Assembly (NCBI RefSeq): GCF_900116875.1
Contig: NZ_FPCC01000018.1
Span: 1-64,000 of the forward strand
Origin: Butyrivibrio sp. INlla21
Lineage (GTDB): Bacteria; Bacillota; Clostridia; Lachnospirales; Lachnospiraceae
Length of the DNA: 64,000 bases
Direction: 5' to 3'
Shown here: piece by piece, positions 8,952 to 18,699 of the stretch
Layout of the letters: each line of letters starts with the position of its first letter
Position numbering within the stretch: position 1 is the stretch's first letter
Translations under genes and position numbers: made by a program
Notes under the pieces: model-generated
Seen by the model: only the letters and a program-made list of their open reading frames with translations
Database searches by the model: none
What the model was told of the DNA's origin: nothing

Positions 8952-11900
8952 TTATACAAGCTGTACATTGTCTTTTCCGAAGGTTTTTTCAAGTTTTGAG
9001 ATCAAGTTTTCATCGGCATTTACATTGTAGTTTCTGCCAAGCTTTTTAATCTGCTTGGAATCTTTGAGATAAATCGCGATCTCATCTTTTCCTTCATTAC
9101 TTAAGATGAGCTTATCAAGCTCTTTTTGTCCCGTTTCATAAGCTGCCATATTATCAAAGCGTATCCACAACGTTCTGGGCATCTCGTCGAATAATGTGAT
9201 CTTTGATGCGATAAGCTTGGCGTCGCGGTCATCTTCGACTGATATGCGGCCCTCGATAAATACCTTTGCATCGGCGTTAAGTCTTGCTGCGTTGGCTTCG
9301 TAAGTCTTTGGAAAGACGATTACTTCAACTGTTCCGACAAGGTCTTCAAGAGTAATGAATGCCATAACCTGATCGTTCTTGGTATACTTGATCTTTTTAT
9401 CACTGATGATTCCACCTATTGTGGCGGTCTCGTTATCTCTTACTTTAGGCTCTCCCGTTTCGTCATCAAGATAGAAGTCGGTGGTCTGATTGGTTGTTTT
9501 CTTTTTCCAAAGTCCGACATATTCCTCAAGAGGATGTCCCGAGATGTAGATTCCGAGCACCTCTTTCTCAAATTCAAGAAGGAGCTCACGAGGGAATTCT
9601 CCCACGTTTGGAAGAGGAATCTCGTACTGCTTTTTATCGGATTCGCCGACGATATCAAAAAGAGATATCTGGCCGGCCATAGAAGCTTTGCCGCTTGAAT
9701 GGATGTTGTCCATGATCTGCGAGTATACGGTGATGAGCTGCTTTCTTGTTCCTTCGAAGCAGTCGAAAGCACCGGCTTTGATAAAGCTTTCGATGGCTCT
9801 TTTATTAACTTCGCTGTCCTTACCCTGCATTCTTGTAAGGAAGTCGTTGATGTTCTTAAATGGTCCGCGCTGCTCTCTTTCTCTTACGATAGAAGCGATA
9901 ACGGGGCGACCGATACCTTTGATCGCGGTAAGAGCGTAGCGGATAGCCTTTTTCTTGCCGGAAGTCGAAGCATTGGAGACTCCCGAAGGCTCATCGCCTT
10001 CCGCATCGATCTCCGCAACGGAGAATCCGTCGAATCCTTCGTTGATATCAGGCGGAAGCAGAGTGATGTTCATGTTCCTGCAAGATAAAATATAGCCCGA
10101 AACTTTGCCCGGATTGTCTATTACGGAAGTCATGAGCGCTGCCATGAACTCAACGGGATAGTAGCACTTAAGCCAAGCGGTCTGAAGCGCGACAACGGCG
10201 TAGCAAGCGGCATGTGATTTATTAAACGCATACTTGGCAAAGTCCATCATGGAATCGTAGATCGCGTTTGCAACATCTGCGGAGATGCCTTTCGATGCGC
10301 ATCCCGGAACGTTCTCTTCGGAGTTTCCGTTTACGAAGTTGGCTCTTTCAACTTCCATGACGTGCTGTTTCTTTTTACTCATCGCACGGCGAACAAGGTC
10401 GGCACGACCAAGCGTGTAGCCGCCGAGCTGTTGAACTATCTGCATAACCTGCTCCTGATAGACGATACAGCCGTAGGTCGGATTAAGTATAGGCTCAAGC
10501 TCGGGAGTTAGGTATGTGATGGAACCTGCGTCATTTTTACCCTTGATATACTTCGGGATGAAATCCATCGGACCCGGACGATAAAGAGAAATTCCCGCGA
10601 TGATGTCTTCAAGAGACTGCGGTTTAAGCTCCTTCATGAAGGCCTGCATACCGCCCGACTCAAGCTGGAATATACCGTCGCACTTGCCGCTTCCGATAAG
10701 GGCAAGAGTCTTGGGATCGTTGTAATCGATCTTGTCTATGTCGATGAAATTGGGATCGCCCGGCTTAGCGCCGAGAGATTCGTTTGCAAATCTCGTTGCG
10801 TCTTTAATAACAGTGAGGGTACGAAGACCCAGGAAATCCATCTTAAGCAGCCCCAGTTCCTCGATGGTGGTCATCGTGAACTGAGTTGTGATATTACCTT
10901 CTGCGGAGCGTGAGAGAGGAACGAGGTCCTCCGCAGGTGCGCTGCAGATAACGACTCCGGCCGCGTGAATGGAAGTATGGCGCGGAAGTCCTTCGAGTTT
11001 TTTACACATATCGATGAGCTTGTGAACAGTCGGATCGCTCTCGTACTGACCGCGAAGCTCGGGATTAAGCTCCAGCGCACGCTCAAGCGTGATGTTGAGC
11101 TCGTTCGGAACCATCTTGGAAATCTGATCGCCGTAGCTGTAAGGAAGATCCATAACCCTTGCGACGTCACGGATAACACCTTTTGCGGCAAGCGTACCGA
11201 AGGTGATGATCTGAACGACCTTATCGGCGCCGTATTTTTCGGTAACGTAATCAATAACGTCCTGTCTTCTCTCGTACTCGAAATCCACGTCTATATCGGG
11301 CATGGACACACGCTCGGGATTAAGGAAACGCTCAAAGAGAAGATCGTATTTAATAGGATCGATGTTGGTGATATGCATACAATATGAGACGATACTGCCC
11401 GCAGCCGAGCCTCTTCCGGGGCCGACAGCGATGCCGTTTTCGCGGCAGTAATTTATATAGTCCCATACTATAAGGAAGTAATCTACGTAGCCCATGCGTT
11501 TGATAACGCCAAGCTCGTAGTCGAGTTTCTTTTTCAAAGTACCGTCGTCATCGGGATATCTTTCATTAAGACCGTCTTCGCAGAGTTTGCACAGATATGT
11601 CCATGAATCATAGCCCTCGGGCACATCAAAGTGCGGCAACTTGGTTACGCCGAATTCGATCTCGACGTTACATCTGTCCGCAATCTTTTGCGTATTATCA
11701 ATAGCTTCTTGAGCATAAGGGAAAAGAGCTCTCATCTCGTCTTCGCTCTTGACGTAGTACTGACCGCCTTCGTAGCGCATACGGTCTTCGTCATCCACTT
11801 TTTTACCTGTTTGAATGCAAAGAAGGAGGTCGTGAGCCTCCGCATCGTCTTCGTAGGTGTAGTGGCAGTCGTTGGTCGCTACAAGCGGAATATCAAGCTC

Positions 11901-12485
11901 CTGAGAAAGAGCCATGAGCGAACTGTTTACGGTACGCTGTGCAGGGATTCCGTGGTCCTGAAGCTCCAAAAAGAAATTGCCGTGACCAAAGATCTTGTCC
12001 ATGCGCATAGCAGCTTCTTTCGCCGCGCCGCCATCACCTCTTAAGATATTCCTTGGAATCTCGCCCGCAAGACAGGCGCTGAGTGCTATGATTCCCTCGT
12101 GGTACTCTTCCAAAAGCTCCATATCGACACGGGGCTTGTAGTAATAACCCTCGGTAAATCCGCGGCTTACGATGTGGGAGAGATTGGCGTATCCCACGTT
12201 ATTTTCTGCCAAAAGAACAAGGTGATAGTATCTGTCATCCGTTCCCTTGGCTTCTTTATCGAATCTTGAGCCCGGAGCAACATAAACCTCGCATCCAAGG
12301 ATAGGGTTGATGCCTGCTTCCTTGCATGCTTTATAAAAGTCAATGACACCGTACATAACGCCGTGATCCGTGATGGCTCCGGCGGTCATGCCAAGGTCTT
12401 TTAACCTTTTCACATATTCTTTTATCTTGTTGGAACCGTCTAAAAGGCTGTATTCCGTGTGGACATGAAGGTGTGTAAATGACAT
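8952..12485 (-). CDS. dnaE: DNA polymerase III alpha subunit, DnaE
   Basis: A 1,177-residue replicative polymerase subunit. It starts with the PHP domain (HLHVHTEYSLLDGSNKIKEY), followed by the polymerase palm with the catalytic aspartates in PDIDVDFEYERR and DFLGLRTL, then the YRPGPMDFIPKYIKGK fingers block. A helix-hairpin-helix region with AIKGIGRPVIASIV and an OB fold (VGTVEVIVFPKTYEANA) lie near the C-terminus. Length is normal for Firmicute DnaE. It is divergent from pfkA, an arrangement common in clostridia. Confidence 0.97.
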   Translation of the reverse strand: MSFTHLHVHTEYSLLDGSNKIKEYVKRLKDLGMTAGAITDHGVMYGVIDFYKACKEAGINPILGCEVYVAPGSRFDKEAKGTDDRYYHLVLLAENNVGYANLSHIVSRGFTEGYYYKPRVDMELLEEYHEGIIALSACLAGEIPRNILRGDGGAAKEAAMRMDKIFGHGNFFLELQDHGIPAQRTVNSSLMALSQELDIPLVATNDCHYTYEDDAEAHDLLLCIQTGKKVDDEDRMRYEGGQYYVKSEDEMRALFPYAQEAIDNTQKIADRCNVEIEFGVTKLPHFDVPEGYDSWTYLCKLCEDGLNERYPDDDGTLKKKLDYELGVIKRMGYVDYFLIVWDYINYCRENGIAVGPGRGSAAGSIVSYCMHITNIDPIKYDLLFERFLNPERVSMPDIDVDFEYERRQDVIDYVTEKYGADKVVQIITFGTLAAKGVIRDVARVMDLPYSYGDQISKMVPNELNITLERALELNPELRGQYESDPTVHKLIDMCKKLEGLPRHTSIHAAGVVICSAPAEDLVPLSRSAEGNITTQFTMTTIEELGLLKMDFLGLRTLTVIKDATRFANESLGAKPGDPNFIDIDKIDYNDPKTLALIGSGKCDGIFQLESGGMQAFMKELKPQSLEDIIAGISLYRPGPMDFIPKYIKGKNDAGSITYLTPELEPILNPTYGCIVYQEQVMQIVQQLGGYTLGRADLVRRAMSKKKQHVMEVERANFVNGNSEENVPGCASKGISADVANAIYDSMMDFAKYAFNKSHAACYAVVALQTAWLKCYYPVEFMAALMTSVIDNPGKVSGYILSCRNMNITLLPPDINEGFDGFSVAEIDAEGDEPSGVSNASTSGKKKAIRYALTAIKGIGRPVIASIVREREQRGPFKNINDFLTRMQGKDSEVNKRAIESFIKAGAFDCFEGTRKQLITVYSQIMDNIHSSGKASMAGQISLFDIVGESDKKQYEIPLPNVGEFPRELLLEFEKEVLGIYISGHPLEEYVGLWKKKTTNQTTDFYLDDETGEPKVRDNETATIGGIISDKKIKYTKNDQVMAFITLEDLVGTVEVIVFPKTYEANAARLNADAKVFIEGRISVEDDRDAKLIASKITLFDEMPRTLWIRFDNMAAYETGQKELDKLILSNEGKDEIAIYLKDSKQIKKLGRNYNVNADENLISKLEKTFGKDNVQLV

Positions 12486-12711
12486 AAAATGCTCCGTTTT
12501 TAAGGATGATTATTCCTTGCAGAAAGTTCTTTTGCCAAGGAATTGTGTTGCCAAGAAAAATTATAACATAAAACTTTTTATGAAATCGTTTTCGTTATGA
12601 TTGCAATTTAATAAAAATTGCTCTAATATAGGAAAGGAGTATGTCTGAAAATTATCAATCAAGAGGTTTGATGATTTTAGGTTAAGTTAATTAGAATCGA
12701 GGAAATCAGTT

Positions 12712-13680
12712 ATGGCAAAGGAAATCAAAACAATCGGCGTATTGACCAGCGGTGGCGATGCTCCCGGAATGAACGCTGCGATCAGAGCAGTTGTTCGTAA
12801 GTCTCTTGCAAACGGACTTAAGGTCAAGGGTATCAAGAAGGGTTATCAGGGTCTTCTTAACGAGGAGATTGAGGATATGGACAGAAGAAGCGTTGCTGAT
12901 ATTATTCAGCGAGGCGGAACTATTCTCGGAACAGCTCGTTGTATGGAATTCACAACTCCCGAGGGTCAGGCCAAGGGTGCTGAGATTTGCCGTAAGCATG
13001 GAATTGACGGTGTTATCGTAATCGGTGGTGACGGATCATACCGCGGAGCTCAGAAGCTTTCACAGCAGGGTATCAATACTGTAGGTATTCCCGGAACAAT
13101 CGACCTTGATATTTCATGTACTGACTATACAATCGGTTTTGACACAGCCATCAACACAGCGATGAGCGCAATAGATAAGATCCGTGATACATCATCATCT
13201 CACGAGAGAGTTAGTATCGTAGAGGTTATGGGACGTCACGCAGGATACATCGCACTTTGGTGTTCAATCGCCAACGGTGCGGACGACATTCTTCTTCCTG
13301 AGAAGTATGACTACAACGAGCAGCGTATTATCGACAACATCATCGATAATCGTAAGAAAGGTAAGACACACCACATCATCGTTAATGCCGAGGGTATCGG
13401 ACATTCAACATCAATGGCACGTCGTATCGAGGCTGCTACAGGTCTTGAGACAAGAGCTTCAATCCTCGGATACATGCAGCGTGGTGGTAGCCCGACATGT
13501 AAGGACCGTGTATATGCATCAATGATGGGATGCTATGCAGCTGATATCCTTGCAGCAGGCAAGACTAACAGAGTAGTTGGTTATCGCAACGGTCAGTTCG
13601 TTGATTACGATATCGACGAGGCTCTTGCAATGAAGAAGAACATCAACGAGTACATGTACGAGATCGCTCGTCTTCTTTGA
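12712..13680 (+). CDS. pfkA: ATP-dependent 6-phosphofructokinase
   Basis: It phosphorylates fructose 6-phosphate in glycolysis. The 322-residue product has TSGGDAPGMNAAIRA, the ATP-type GGDGSYRGA motif (Gly-Gly-Asp-Gly rather than the PPi-type Asp), and RDTSSSHERVSIVEVMGRHAG. The catalytic loop reads PGTIDLDI where Escherichia coli has PGTIDNDI, so the second Asn of the usual TIDND is Leu. The start follows GAGGAAA. It has its own terminator at 13732. Confidence 0.95.
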   Translation: MAKEIKTIGVLTSGGDAPGMNAAIRAVVRKSLANGLKVKGIKKGYQGLLNEEIEDMDRRSVADIIQRGGTILGTARCMEFTTPEGQAKGAEICRKHGIDGVIVIGGDGSYRGAQKLSQQGINTVGIPGTIDLDISCTDYTIGFDTAINTAMSAIDKIRDTSSSHERVSIVEVMGRHAGYIALWCSIANGADDILLPEKYDYNEQRIIDNIIDNRKKGKTHHIIVNAEGIGHSTSMARRIEAATGLETRASILGYMQRGGSPTCKDRVYASMMGCYAADILAAGKTNRVVGYRNGQFVDYDIDEALAMKKNINEYMYEIARLL

Positions 13681-13731
13681 TATAAGTGCCGCGCACATGC
13701 GTGCATGAACAGAATAACAATACAGACTTAC

Positions 13732-13768
13732 AGCCCCTTATCGGATGATTCCGGTGAGGGGCTTTTTT
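13732..13768 (+). terminator. pfkA terminator
   Basis: AGCCCCT (13732-13738) and AGGGGCT (13757-13763) form the outer stem, with inner pairing TCGGA/TTCCG, followed by TTTTTT. Confidence 0.85.
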
Positions 13769-13901
13769 GAGCAGAGAACATGACGAGGTATTAACGAGGC
13801 TAGTTCGAGCCATGGGTATGTGCTATACTATTAATACTCGCCACGTTTAATCATGGCACTGCGCAGTAATGCGCTGATTTTGTTTTAAAGAGAGATTTCA
13901 T

Positions 13902-14705
13902 ATGATAACAAGCCTAAACAACGACCGTGTTCGCAAGGTCGTAAGTTATATAGAAAAAAATAAGGCAAGGCGCGAAGACGACGTATTCGTCATCGAAGGC
14001 ATGAAGATGCTGCGTGAAGCGCCGGTACTTCAGGTGCGCGAAGTTTACGTTACCGAGAAGTTTGCGGATGAAGCTTCCGAGGACGACAAAGAGATCCTTT
14101 GGAGATATGGCGCCGAGACAGTTACCGCCGAAGTTATGAAGAAGATGGCTGCAACGCAGACACCGCAAGGCGTTCTTGCGGTTGTAAGTCAGTATCACTA
14201 CGCGCTTGAAGAAGTTCTTGAGGGTTATAATAAGGACATGGGCAGCGCACAGCCTCTTTTGCTCGTGCTTGAGAACATTCAGGATCCGGGGAACCTCGGC
14301 ACTATGCTCAGAAGCTCAGAGGGCGCGGGAGTTACGGGCGTCATCTTAAGTAAGGGCTGCGCCGATATGTACAATCCCAAGGTTGTTCGCTCTACGATGG
14401 GATCTATTTTCAGGATGCCGTTTATCTATGTGGAAGATCTTCCGAACATGGTAAAAGAGCTGGCACAGGCCGGAATTACAACCTACGCCGCTCACCTCAA
14501 AGGTAAAAAGAACTACGACGAATTTGATTATACAAAGCCGACCGCATTCCTTATCGGAAATGAAGGAAACGGTTTGACCAAAGAGACTGCCGATGCTGCA
14601 AGCGAATACGTACTCATCCCCATGAAGGGCGAAGTTGAGTCGATGAACGCAGCGACATCTTCAGCTATACTTACATTTGAAGCATCAAGACAGAGGAGGA
14701 GATGA
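13902..14705 (+). CDS. TrmH/SpoU-family RNA 2'-O-methyltransferase
   Basis: A 267-residue SAM-dependent RNA ribose methyltransferase of the RlmB/TsnR type. The N-terminal substrate-binding part reads NNDRVRKV and EGMKMLREA. The C-terminal knotted SPOUT domain has the three family motifs: ENIQDPGNLGTMLRSSEGAG, FLIGNEGNGLTKE and IPMKGEVESMNAATSSAI. The exact rRNA site cannot be told from sequence. The stop overlaps the next ATG (ATGA), so it is translationally coupled to proC. Confidence 0.93.
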   Translation: MITSLNNDRVRKVVSYIEKNKARREDDVFVIEGMKMLREAPVLQVREVYVTEKFADEASEDDKEILWRYGAETVTAEVMKKMAATQTPQGVLAVVSQYHYALEEVLEGYNKDMGSAQPLLLVLENIQDPGNLGTMLRSSEGAGVTGVILSKGCADMYNPKVVRSTMGSIFRMPFIYVEDLPNMVKELAQAGITTYAAHLKGKKNYDEFDYTKPTAFLIGNEGNGLTKETADAASEYVLIPMKGEVESMNAATSSAILTFEASRQRRR

Positions 14706-15505
14706 AGACCATGACAATTGGATTTATCGGACTTGGAAACATGGCGAAAGCCATAATCGGAGGAATACTTGCAAAAGGACTTATGGGTCCCAACGAGATC
14801 ATCGGAACCGCAGCAACTGAGGAGACATGCCTTAAGGTTGCCAACAAATACGGTATCCAGACACGCAGTTCCAATGAGGCTGTTGCTAAGGAAGCGGACA
14901 TCATAATTCTTGCCGTTAAACCTCAGTATCTCAAGGTGGTTATCGCGGACATTATGGACAGCGTAGATGACAGCAAGGTTGTTGTCAGCATCGCAGCGGG
15001 CAAGACAATCCAGTGGCTTCAGAACGAATTTGAGAAGCCCGTTAAGCTCATCAGAGTTATGCCCAACACACCTGCGCTCGTACTTGAAGGCTGCTCTGCG
15101 GTTTGCAGAAACGACCTTGTGGGCGACGATGATTATCATTTTGTAAAAGAGCTTTTGGAGAGCTTTGGTAAGGCTTATACAGTTCCCGAATCACTTATGG
15201 ATGTTGTTGTCGGCGTCAGCGGATCGTCACCTGCCTACGTATTTCTTTTTATCGAAGCAATGGCAGATGCGGCTGTCGAAGGCGGAATGCCAAGAAAGCA
15301 GGCTTATGAATTTGCCGCTCAGTCGGTTCTCGGAAGTGCCAAGATGGTGCTTGAAACAGGCAAGCATCCCGGCGAGCTCAAAGACATGGTATGCTCACCT
15401 GCAGGTACAACAATAGAAGCTGTTCATGTTCTTGAAAACGAAGGCTTCAGAGGCGCGGTAATGGACGCTGTTCAGGCTTGTATAGAGAAGAGCAGAAGCT
15501 TGTAA
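14702..15505 (+). CDS. proC: pyrroline-5-carboxylate reductase
   Basis: It makes proline from pyrroline-5-carboxylate with NAD(P)H. The protein shows the Rossmann start TIGFIGLGNMAKAIIGG, AVKPQY, VMPNTPALV, and the C-terminal VSGSSPAYVF and SPAGTTIEAV signature. Two starts are possible: ATG 14702 (267 residues), overlapping the previous stop, and ATG 14711 (264 residues), 11 bases after GAGGAGG. The second matches the conserved family N-terminus better. Confidence 0.95.
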   Translation: MKTMTIGFIGLGNMAKAIIGGILAKGLMGPNEIIGTAATEETCLKVANKYGIQTRSSNEAVAKEADIIILAVKPQYLKVVIADIMDSVDDSKVVVSIAAGKTIQWLQNEFEKPVKLIRVMPNTPALVLEGCSAVCRNDLVGDDDYHFVKELLESFGKAYTVPESLMDVVVGVSGSSPAYVFLFIEAMADAAVEGGMPRKQAYEFAAQSVLGSAKMVLETGKHPGELKDMVCSPAGTTIEAVHVLENEGFRGAVMDAVQACIEKSRSL

Positions 15506-15518
15506 AAAAATACAAAAT

Positions 15519-15547
15519 TTGACAAAAAATTGTATGTTTGCTAATAT
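15519..15547 (+). promoter_or_regulatory. sigma-A promoter for the wall hydrolase gene
   Basis: TTGACA (15519-15524), a 17-base spacer and TAATAT (15542-15547) form a near-consensus promoter about 95 bases ahead of the coding start. Confidence 0.75.
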
Positions 15548-15641
15548 CACTTACGAAAAAGTTTCGCTGTAAGCCTTTACATATTATGAGGGTGTAAAAT
15601 CGACTTACGGCAATTTTGGTATCTAAATAGGAAGCAAATAT

Positions 15642-16760
15642 ATGAAAAAAGCTAGAAAGTTATCCCTTACGATAGTGAGACTTGCTACGATTTGCTCTCT
15701 AGTCCTATTTCTTTTCTTTTCCCAGGGGATAATTGCAGACGCAGCGAAAGCAGGAGTACCGTATTCGGATGTTTCGGCAGGAATATCCAATATCGTTAGT
15801 CCCGTTACGCCACTTGGGATAGATAAGAATGCAACAGAGACTAAAGTATGTAGTAACTCGGAGAAGTCATCTTCTTCCGCAAGTAGTGCCTCATCATCTG
15901 ACAGTAATGAGCACAGTCTTGTTATGGCTAACGTAAGCAAAGTAATGAACATAAGAGAAACTCCCGACGAAGAAAGCAGTAAAGTCGGAGTCCTTTATAA
16001 GGACTGTGGAGGAAAGCTCTTGGAGAGAAAGGACGGCTGGTCCAAGATTAAGTCCGGAGACCTCATAGGTTGGGCCAAGGATGAGTATCTTCTTTTTGAT
16101 GATGAAGCTCAGGCACTTGCACAGGACGTTGGAAAGCAGATCGTCACCAGTCAGAGCAGTGCTCTTAATGTCAGAGCGGAAGCATCGGATGATGCTGAAG
16201 TATTAGGAGTTCTCGGAGAAAAGACCTTTGTCGATATGATAGAGGATCTCGGGAACGGATGGATCAGCGTTGATTACAACGATGAGACAGGTTATGTTTT
16301 GGCAGATTGTGTAACCACAGATTTTAAGATCGACCATGGTGAAACAATGGCAGCCATCAAGCAAAGAGAGCTTGAAAAGAAGAAAGCCAAGCTTACCGAA
16401 AACCGTGGCGCGGTTGCCGCAGATGCGGACGAGCTTAAACTTCTTGCAGCACTTATTCAGTGCGAAGCAGGTAACCAGCCTTATGAAGGAAGAGTTGCCG
16501 TCGGAGCGGTTGTTATGAACCGTGTTAAGAGCGGAGCTTATCCCAACACTATTCAAGGCGTTATCTATGCATCGGGACAGTTTACACCGGCGCTTAACGG
16601 AACGGTTGACAGAGTATATACAGGTGGAAATATTTACGACACCAATTACCAGGCTGCACAGGCAGCGCTCAACGGAGAGACCACTGTCGGAGGAGCACTT
16701 CACTTCAGAAGGAACAACGGCAGAGAAGGACAGGTTATCGGAGCACACGTATTCTGGTAA
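15642..16760 (+). CDS. secreted cell wall hydrolase: SH3 repeats plus SleB/CwlJ-type domain
   Basis: A 372-residue secreted protein with an N-terminal signal peptide (basic start, hydrophobic ATICSLVLFLFFSQG). Two bacterial SH3 domains follow (about residues 93-150, NIRETPDEESSKVGVLY, and 170-225, NVRAEASDDAEVLGVL). A C-terminal Hydrolase_2 domain (about 265-372) has LAALIQCEAGNQPYEGRVAV, with the likely catalytic Glu, then VMNRVKSGAYPNTIQGV. Proteins of this layout cleave peptidoglycan; SleB relatives act on the spore cortex, but with SH3 domains a vegetative wall role is as likely. Monocistronic. Confidence 0.9.
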   Translation: MKKARKLSLTIVRLATICSLVLFLFFSQGIIADAAKAGVPYSDVSAGISNIVSPVTPLGIDKNATETKVCSNSEKSSSSASSASSSDSNEHSLVMANVSKVMNIRETPDEESSKVGVLYKDCGGKLLERKDGWSKIKSGDLIGWAKDEYLLFDDEAQALAQDVGKQIVTSQSSALNVRAEASDDAEVLGVLGEKTFVDMIEDLGNGWISVDYNDETGYVLADCVTTDFKIDHGETMAAIKQRELEKKKAKLTENRGAVAADADELKLLAALIQCEAGNQPYEGRVAVGAVVMNRVKSGAYPNTIQGVIYASGQFTPALNGTVDRVYTGGNIYDTNYQAAQAALNGETTVGGALHFRRNNGREGQVIGAHVFW

Positions 16761-16765
16761 TATAC

Positions 16766-16793
16766 AAGGGATTGCAGAGATGCAGTCCCTTTT
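16766..16793 (+). terminator. terminator after the wall hydrolase gene
   Basis: AAGGGATTGCA and TGCAGTCCCTT form a stem with one mismatch over a four-base loop, followed by TTT. Confidence 0.75.
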
Positions 16794-16807
16794 ACAATTT
16801 GCCCGTG

Positions 16808-16836
16808 TTTACAATTGGCGTTTGCCGTGTGATAAT
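16808..16836 (+). promoter_or_regulatory. promoter for the argF operon
   Basis: TTTACA (16808-16813), a 17-base spacer and GATAAT (16831-16836) lie 38 bases ahead of the argF start. Confidence 0.6.
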
Positions 16837-16873
16837 AATGGGTAATTATTAGACGAAAGCAGAGGAGCACATT

Positions 16874-17863
16874 ATGAACTTAAAGGGACGCGATTTTTTA
16901 AAACTTCTTGATTACACACCCGAAGAGATCACATATCTTTTGGATGTTGCTGCAGATCTCAAGGAAAAGAAGAGAAACGGCATTCTTCACGACGAGCTTA
17001 AGGGCAAGAACGTAGCACTTATTTTTGAGAAGACAAGTACGCGTACCAGATGTGCTTTTGAAGTAGCCGCCAAAGACCTTGGTATGGGATCAACTTTCCT
17101 TAATCCCACAGACTCACAGATCGGTAAAAAAGAGAGTATCGCCGATACCGTAAGAGTTCTTTCTAGGTTCTATGACGGAATAGAATACAGAGGTTTCGAG
17201 CAGGATATTGTTGAGACAATGGCTAAGTACAGCAGCGTGCCGGTATGGAACGGACTTACCAACGAGTTCCATCCCACACAGATGCTCGCAGACCTTCTTA
17301 CTATCAGAGAGCATTTCGGACGTATCAAGGGAATTAATTTCGTATACATGGGCGATGCAAGATACAACATGGGTAATTCCTACATCGTTACAGCTGCCAA
17401 GATGGGCATGAACATTACGATAGTGACTAACAAGAAATATTTCCCCGAGCAGGGACTTATTGATACATGTAATGAGATCGCCAAGCAGACAGGCGCTACA
17501 CTTAAGTTTACAGAGGACGTCATGGAAGGAACCAAGGGCGCAGACGTTATCGCGACCGATATCTGGGTATCCATGGGCGAGCCCGAGGAAGTTTGGGAGG
17601 AGAGAATCAAAGATCTTTCTCCTTATCAGGTAAATATGGATGTCATGAACAATGCCGGTGAAGGTGCCGTATTCATGCACTGCCTGCCTTCATTCCACGA
17701 TCTTAACACTACCATCGGAAAAGAGATCAAAGAGAAATTCGGTCTTGATGAGATGGAAGTTACAAACGAAGTATTTGAGTCAGAAAGATCTATCGTTTTT
17801 GACGAAGCAGAGAATCGTATGCATACCATTAAGGCAGTTATGTACGCAACACTCAAAGGATAA
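16874..17863 (+). CDS. argF: ornithine carbamoyltransferase
   Basis: It joins carbamoyl phosphate and ornithine to citrulline in arginine synthesis (or the reverse in arginine breakdown). The 329-residue protein has the carbamoyl-phosphate motif STRTRC (in [13 protein letters not shown]), HPTQ (in [12 protein letters not shown]) and the ornithine-site motif [10 protein letters not shown]. No arcA or arcC lies nearby, which favours the biosynthetic role. It is the first of a tightly packed run with birA, coaX and the following gene. Confidence 0.96.
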   Translation: MNLKGRDFLKLLDYTPEEITYLLDVAADLKEKKRNGILHDELKGKNVALIFEKTSTRTRCAFEVAAKDLGMGSTFLNPTDSQIGKKESIADTVRVLSRFYDGIEYRGFEQDIVETMAKYSSVPVWNGLTNEFHPTQMLADLLTIREHFGRIKGINFVYMGDARYNMGNSYIVTAAKMGMNITIVTNKKYFPEQGLIDTCNEIAKQTGATLKFTEDVMEGTKGADVIATDIWVSMGEPEEVWEERIKDLSPYQVNMDVMNNAGEGAVFMHCLPSFHDLNTTIGKEIKEKFGLDEMEVTNEVFESERSIVFDEAENRMHTIKAVMYATLKG

Positions 17864-17868
17864 TTTTT

Positions 17869-18687
17869 ATGCTAAGTGCAGAGAACATAAAAGGGCAGCT
17901 ACACACGAGGTGGGCTGCCTGTAACCTTGTTTATAAGGAAGAAACAGGCTCGACCAACGATGACGCTGCGCTCCTTGCAAAAGAGGGTGCGCCGCACGGA
18001 ACACTTGTCGTAGTCGACAGACAGAGCGCCGGAAGGGGCACCAGAGGAAGAGTCTGGGAGACCCAGGAAGGAAGCAACGTTGCGATGAGCCTCATAGTAA
18101 GACCCGATGCAACTCCCGATAAGCTTTCTATGATGACGCTTATCATGGGACTTTCCGTTGCGCAGGGAATCGAGGATGTTATCCTGGATAATGAAGACAT
18201 ACTTGATTTTCCTCAGATCAAATGGCCCAATGACGTTATTATCGCGGGCAAAAAAATCTGTGGCATCCTTACAGAGCTTCACATGAATAATGACAACACT
18301 GTCAGCGACGTTGTCATCGGAGTCGGTATCAATGTCAACATGACTGTTTTTCCCGATGATATAAAAGGCATCGCCGGATCGATCTATTCACAGACAGGCT
18401 ACAAGGTTGACAGAAGCGCGGTCGTTGCTGCGGTCATGAAACGCTTTGAAGACAATTATGATACATACATGAAGAGCTTTGATCTTTCTCTTTTAAAAGA
18501 TGAATATGAAGAGAGGCTCATCAACAAAGATAAAACGGTAAAAATACTTGATCCTGCGGGAGAGTACGAAGCAACAGCCAAGGGCATTACAATTGGCGGA
18601 GCGCTTATAATAGAAAAAGAGGACGGAAGCATTTCCGAGATAAATGCCGGCGAAGTGTCTGTGCGAGGCCTTTATGGATATGTTTAA
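17869..18687 (+). CDS. birA: biotin-[acetyl-CoA carboxylase] ligase without DNA-binding domain
   Basis: It attaches biotin to carboxylase carrier domains. The 272-residue protein opens almost directly with the catalytic domain: EETGSTNDDA, then the biotinyl-AMP loop SAGRGTRGRVW, KWPNDVIIAGKKICGIL, and GVGINVN. The N-terminal helix-turn-helix seen in bifunctional BirA (about 320 residues) is absent, so this is a group I enzyme that cannot repress transcription by itself. It starts 6 bases after argF. Confidence 0.94.
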   Translation: MLSAENIKGQLHTRWAACNLVYKEETGSTNDDAALLAKEGAPHGTLVVVDRQSAGRGTRGRVWETQEGSNVAMSLIVRPDATPDKLSMMTLIMGLSVAQGIEDVILDNEDILDFPQIKWPNDVIIAGKKICGILTELHMNNDNTVSDVVIGVGINVNMTVFPDDIKGIAGSIYSQTGYKVDRSAVVAAVMKRFEDNYDTYMKSFDLSLLKDEYEERLINKDKTVKILDPAGEYEATAKGITIGGALIIEKEDGSISEINAGEVSVRGLYGYV

Positions 18688-18699
18688 CGGAGGGAAGTT

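Noticed and set aside
12641..12685. 14-codon ORF (MSENYQSRGLMILG) upstream of pfkA behind AAAGGAG, a possible leader peptide
   Set aside because: The purine-rich site ends one base before the ATG, too close for normal initiation, and there is no attenuator hairpin between it and pfkA.
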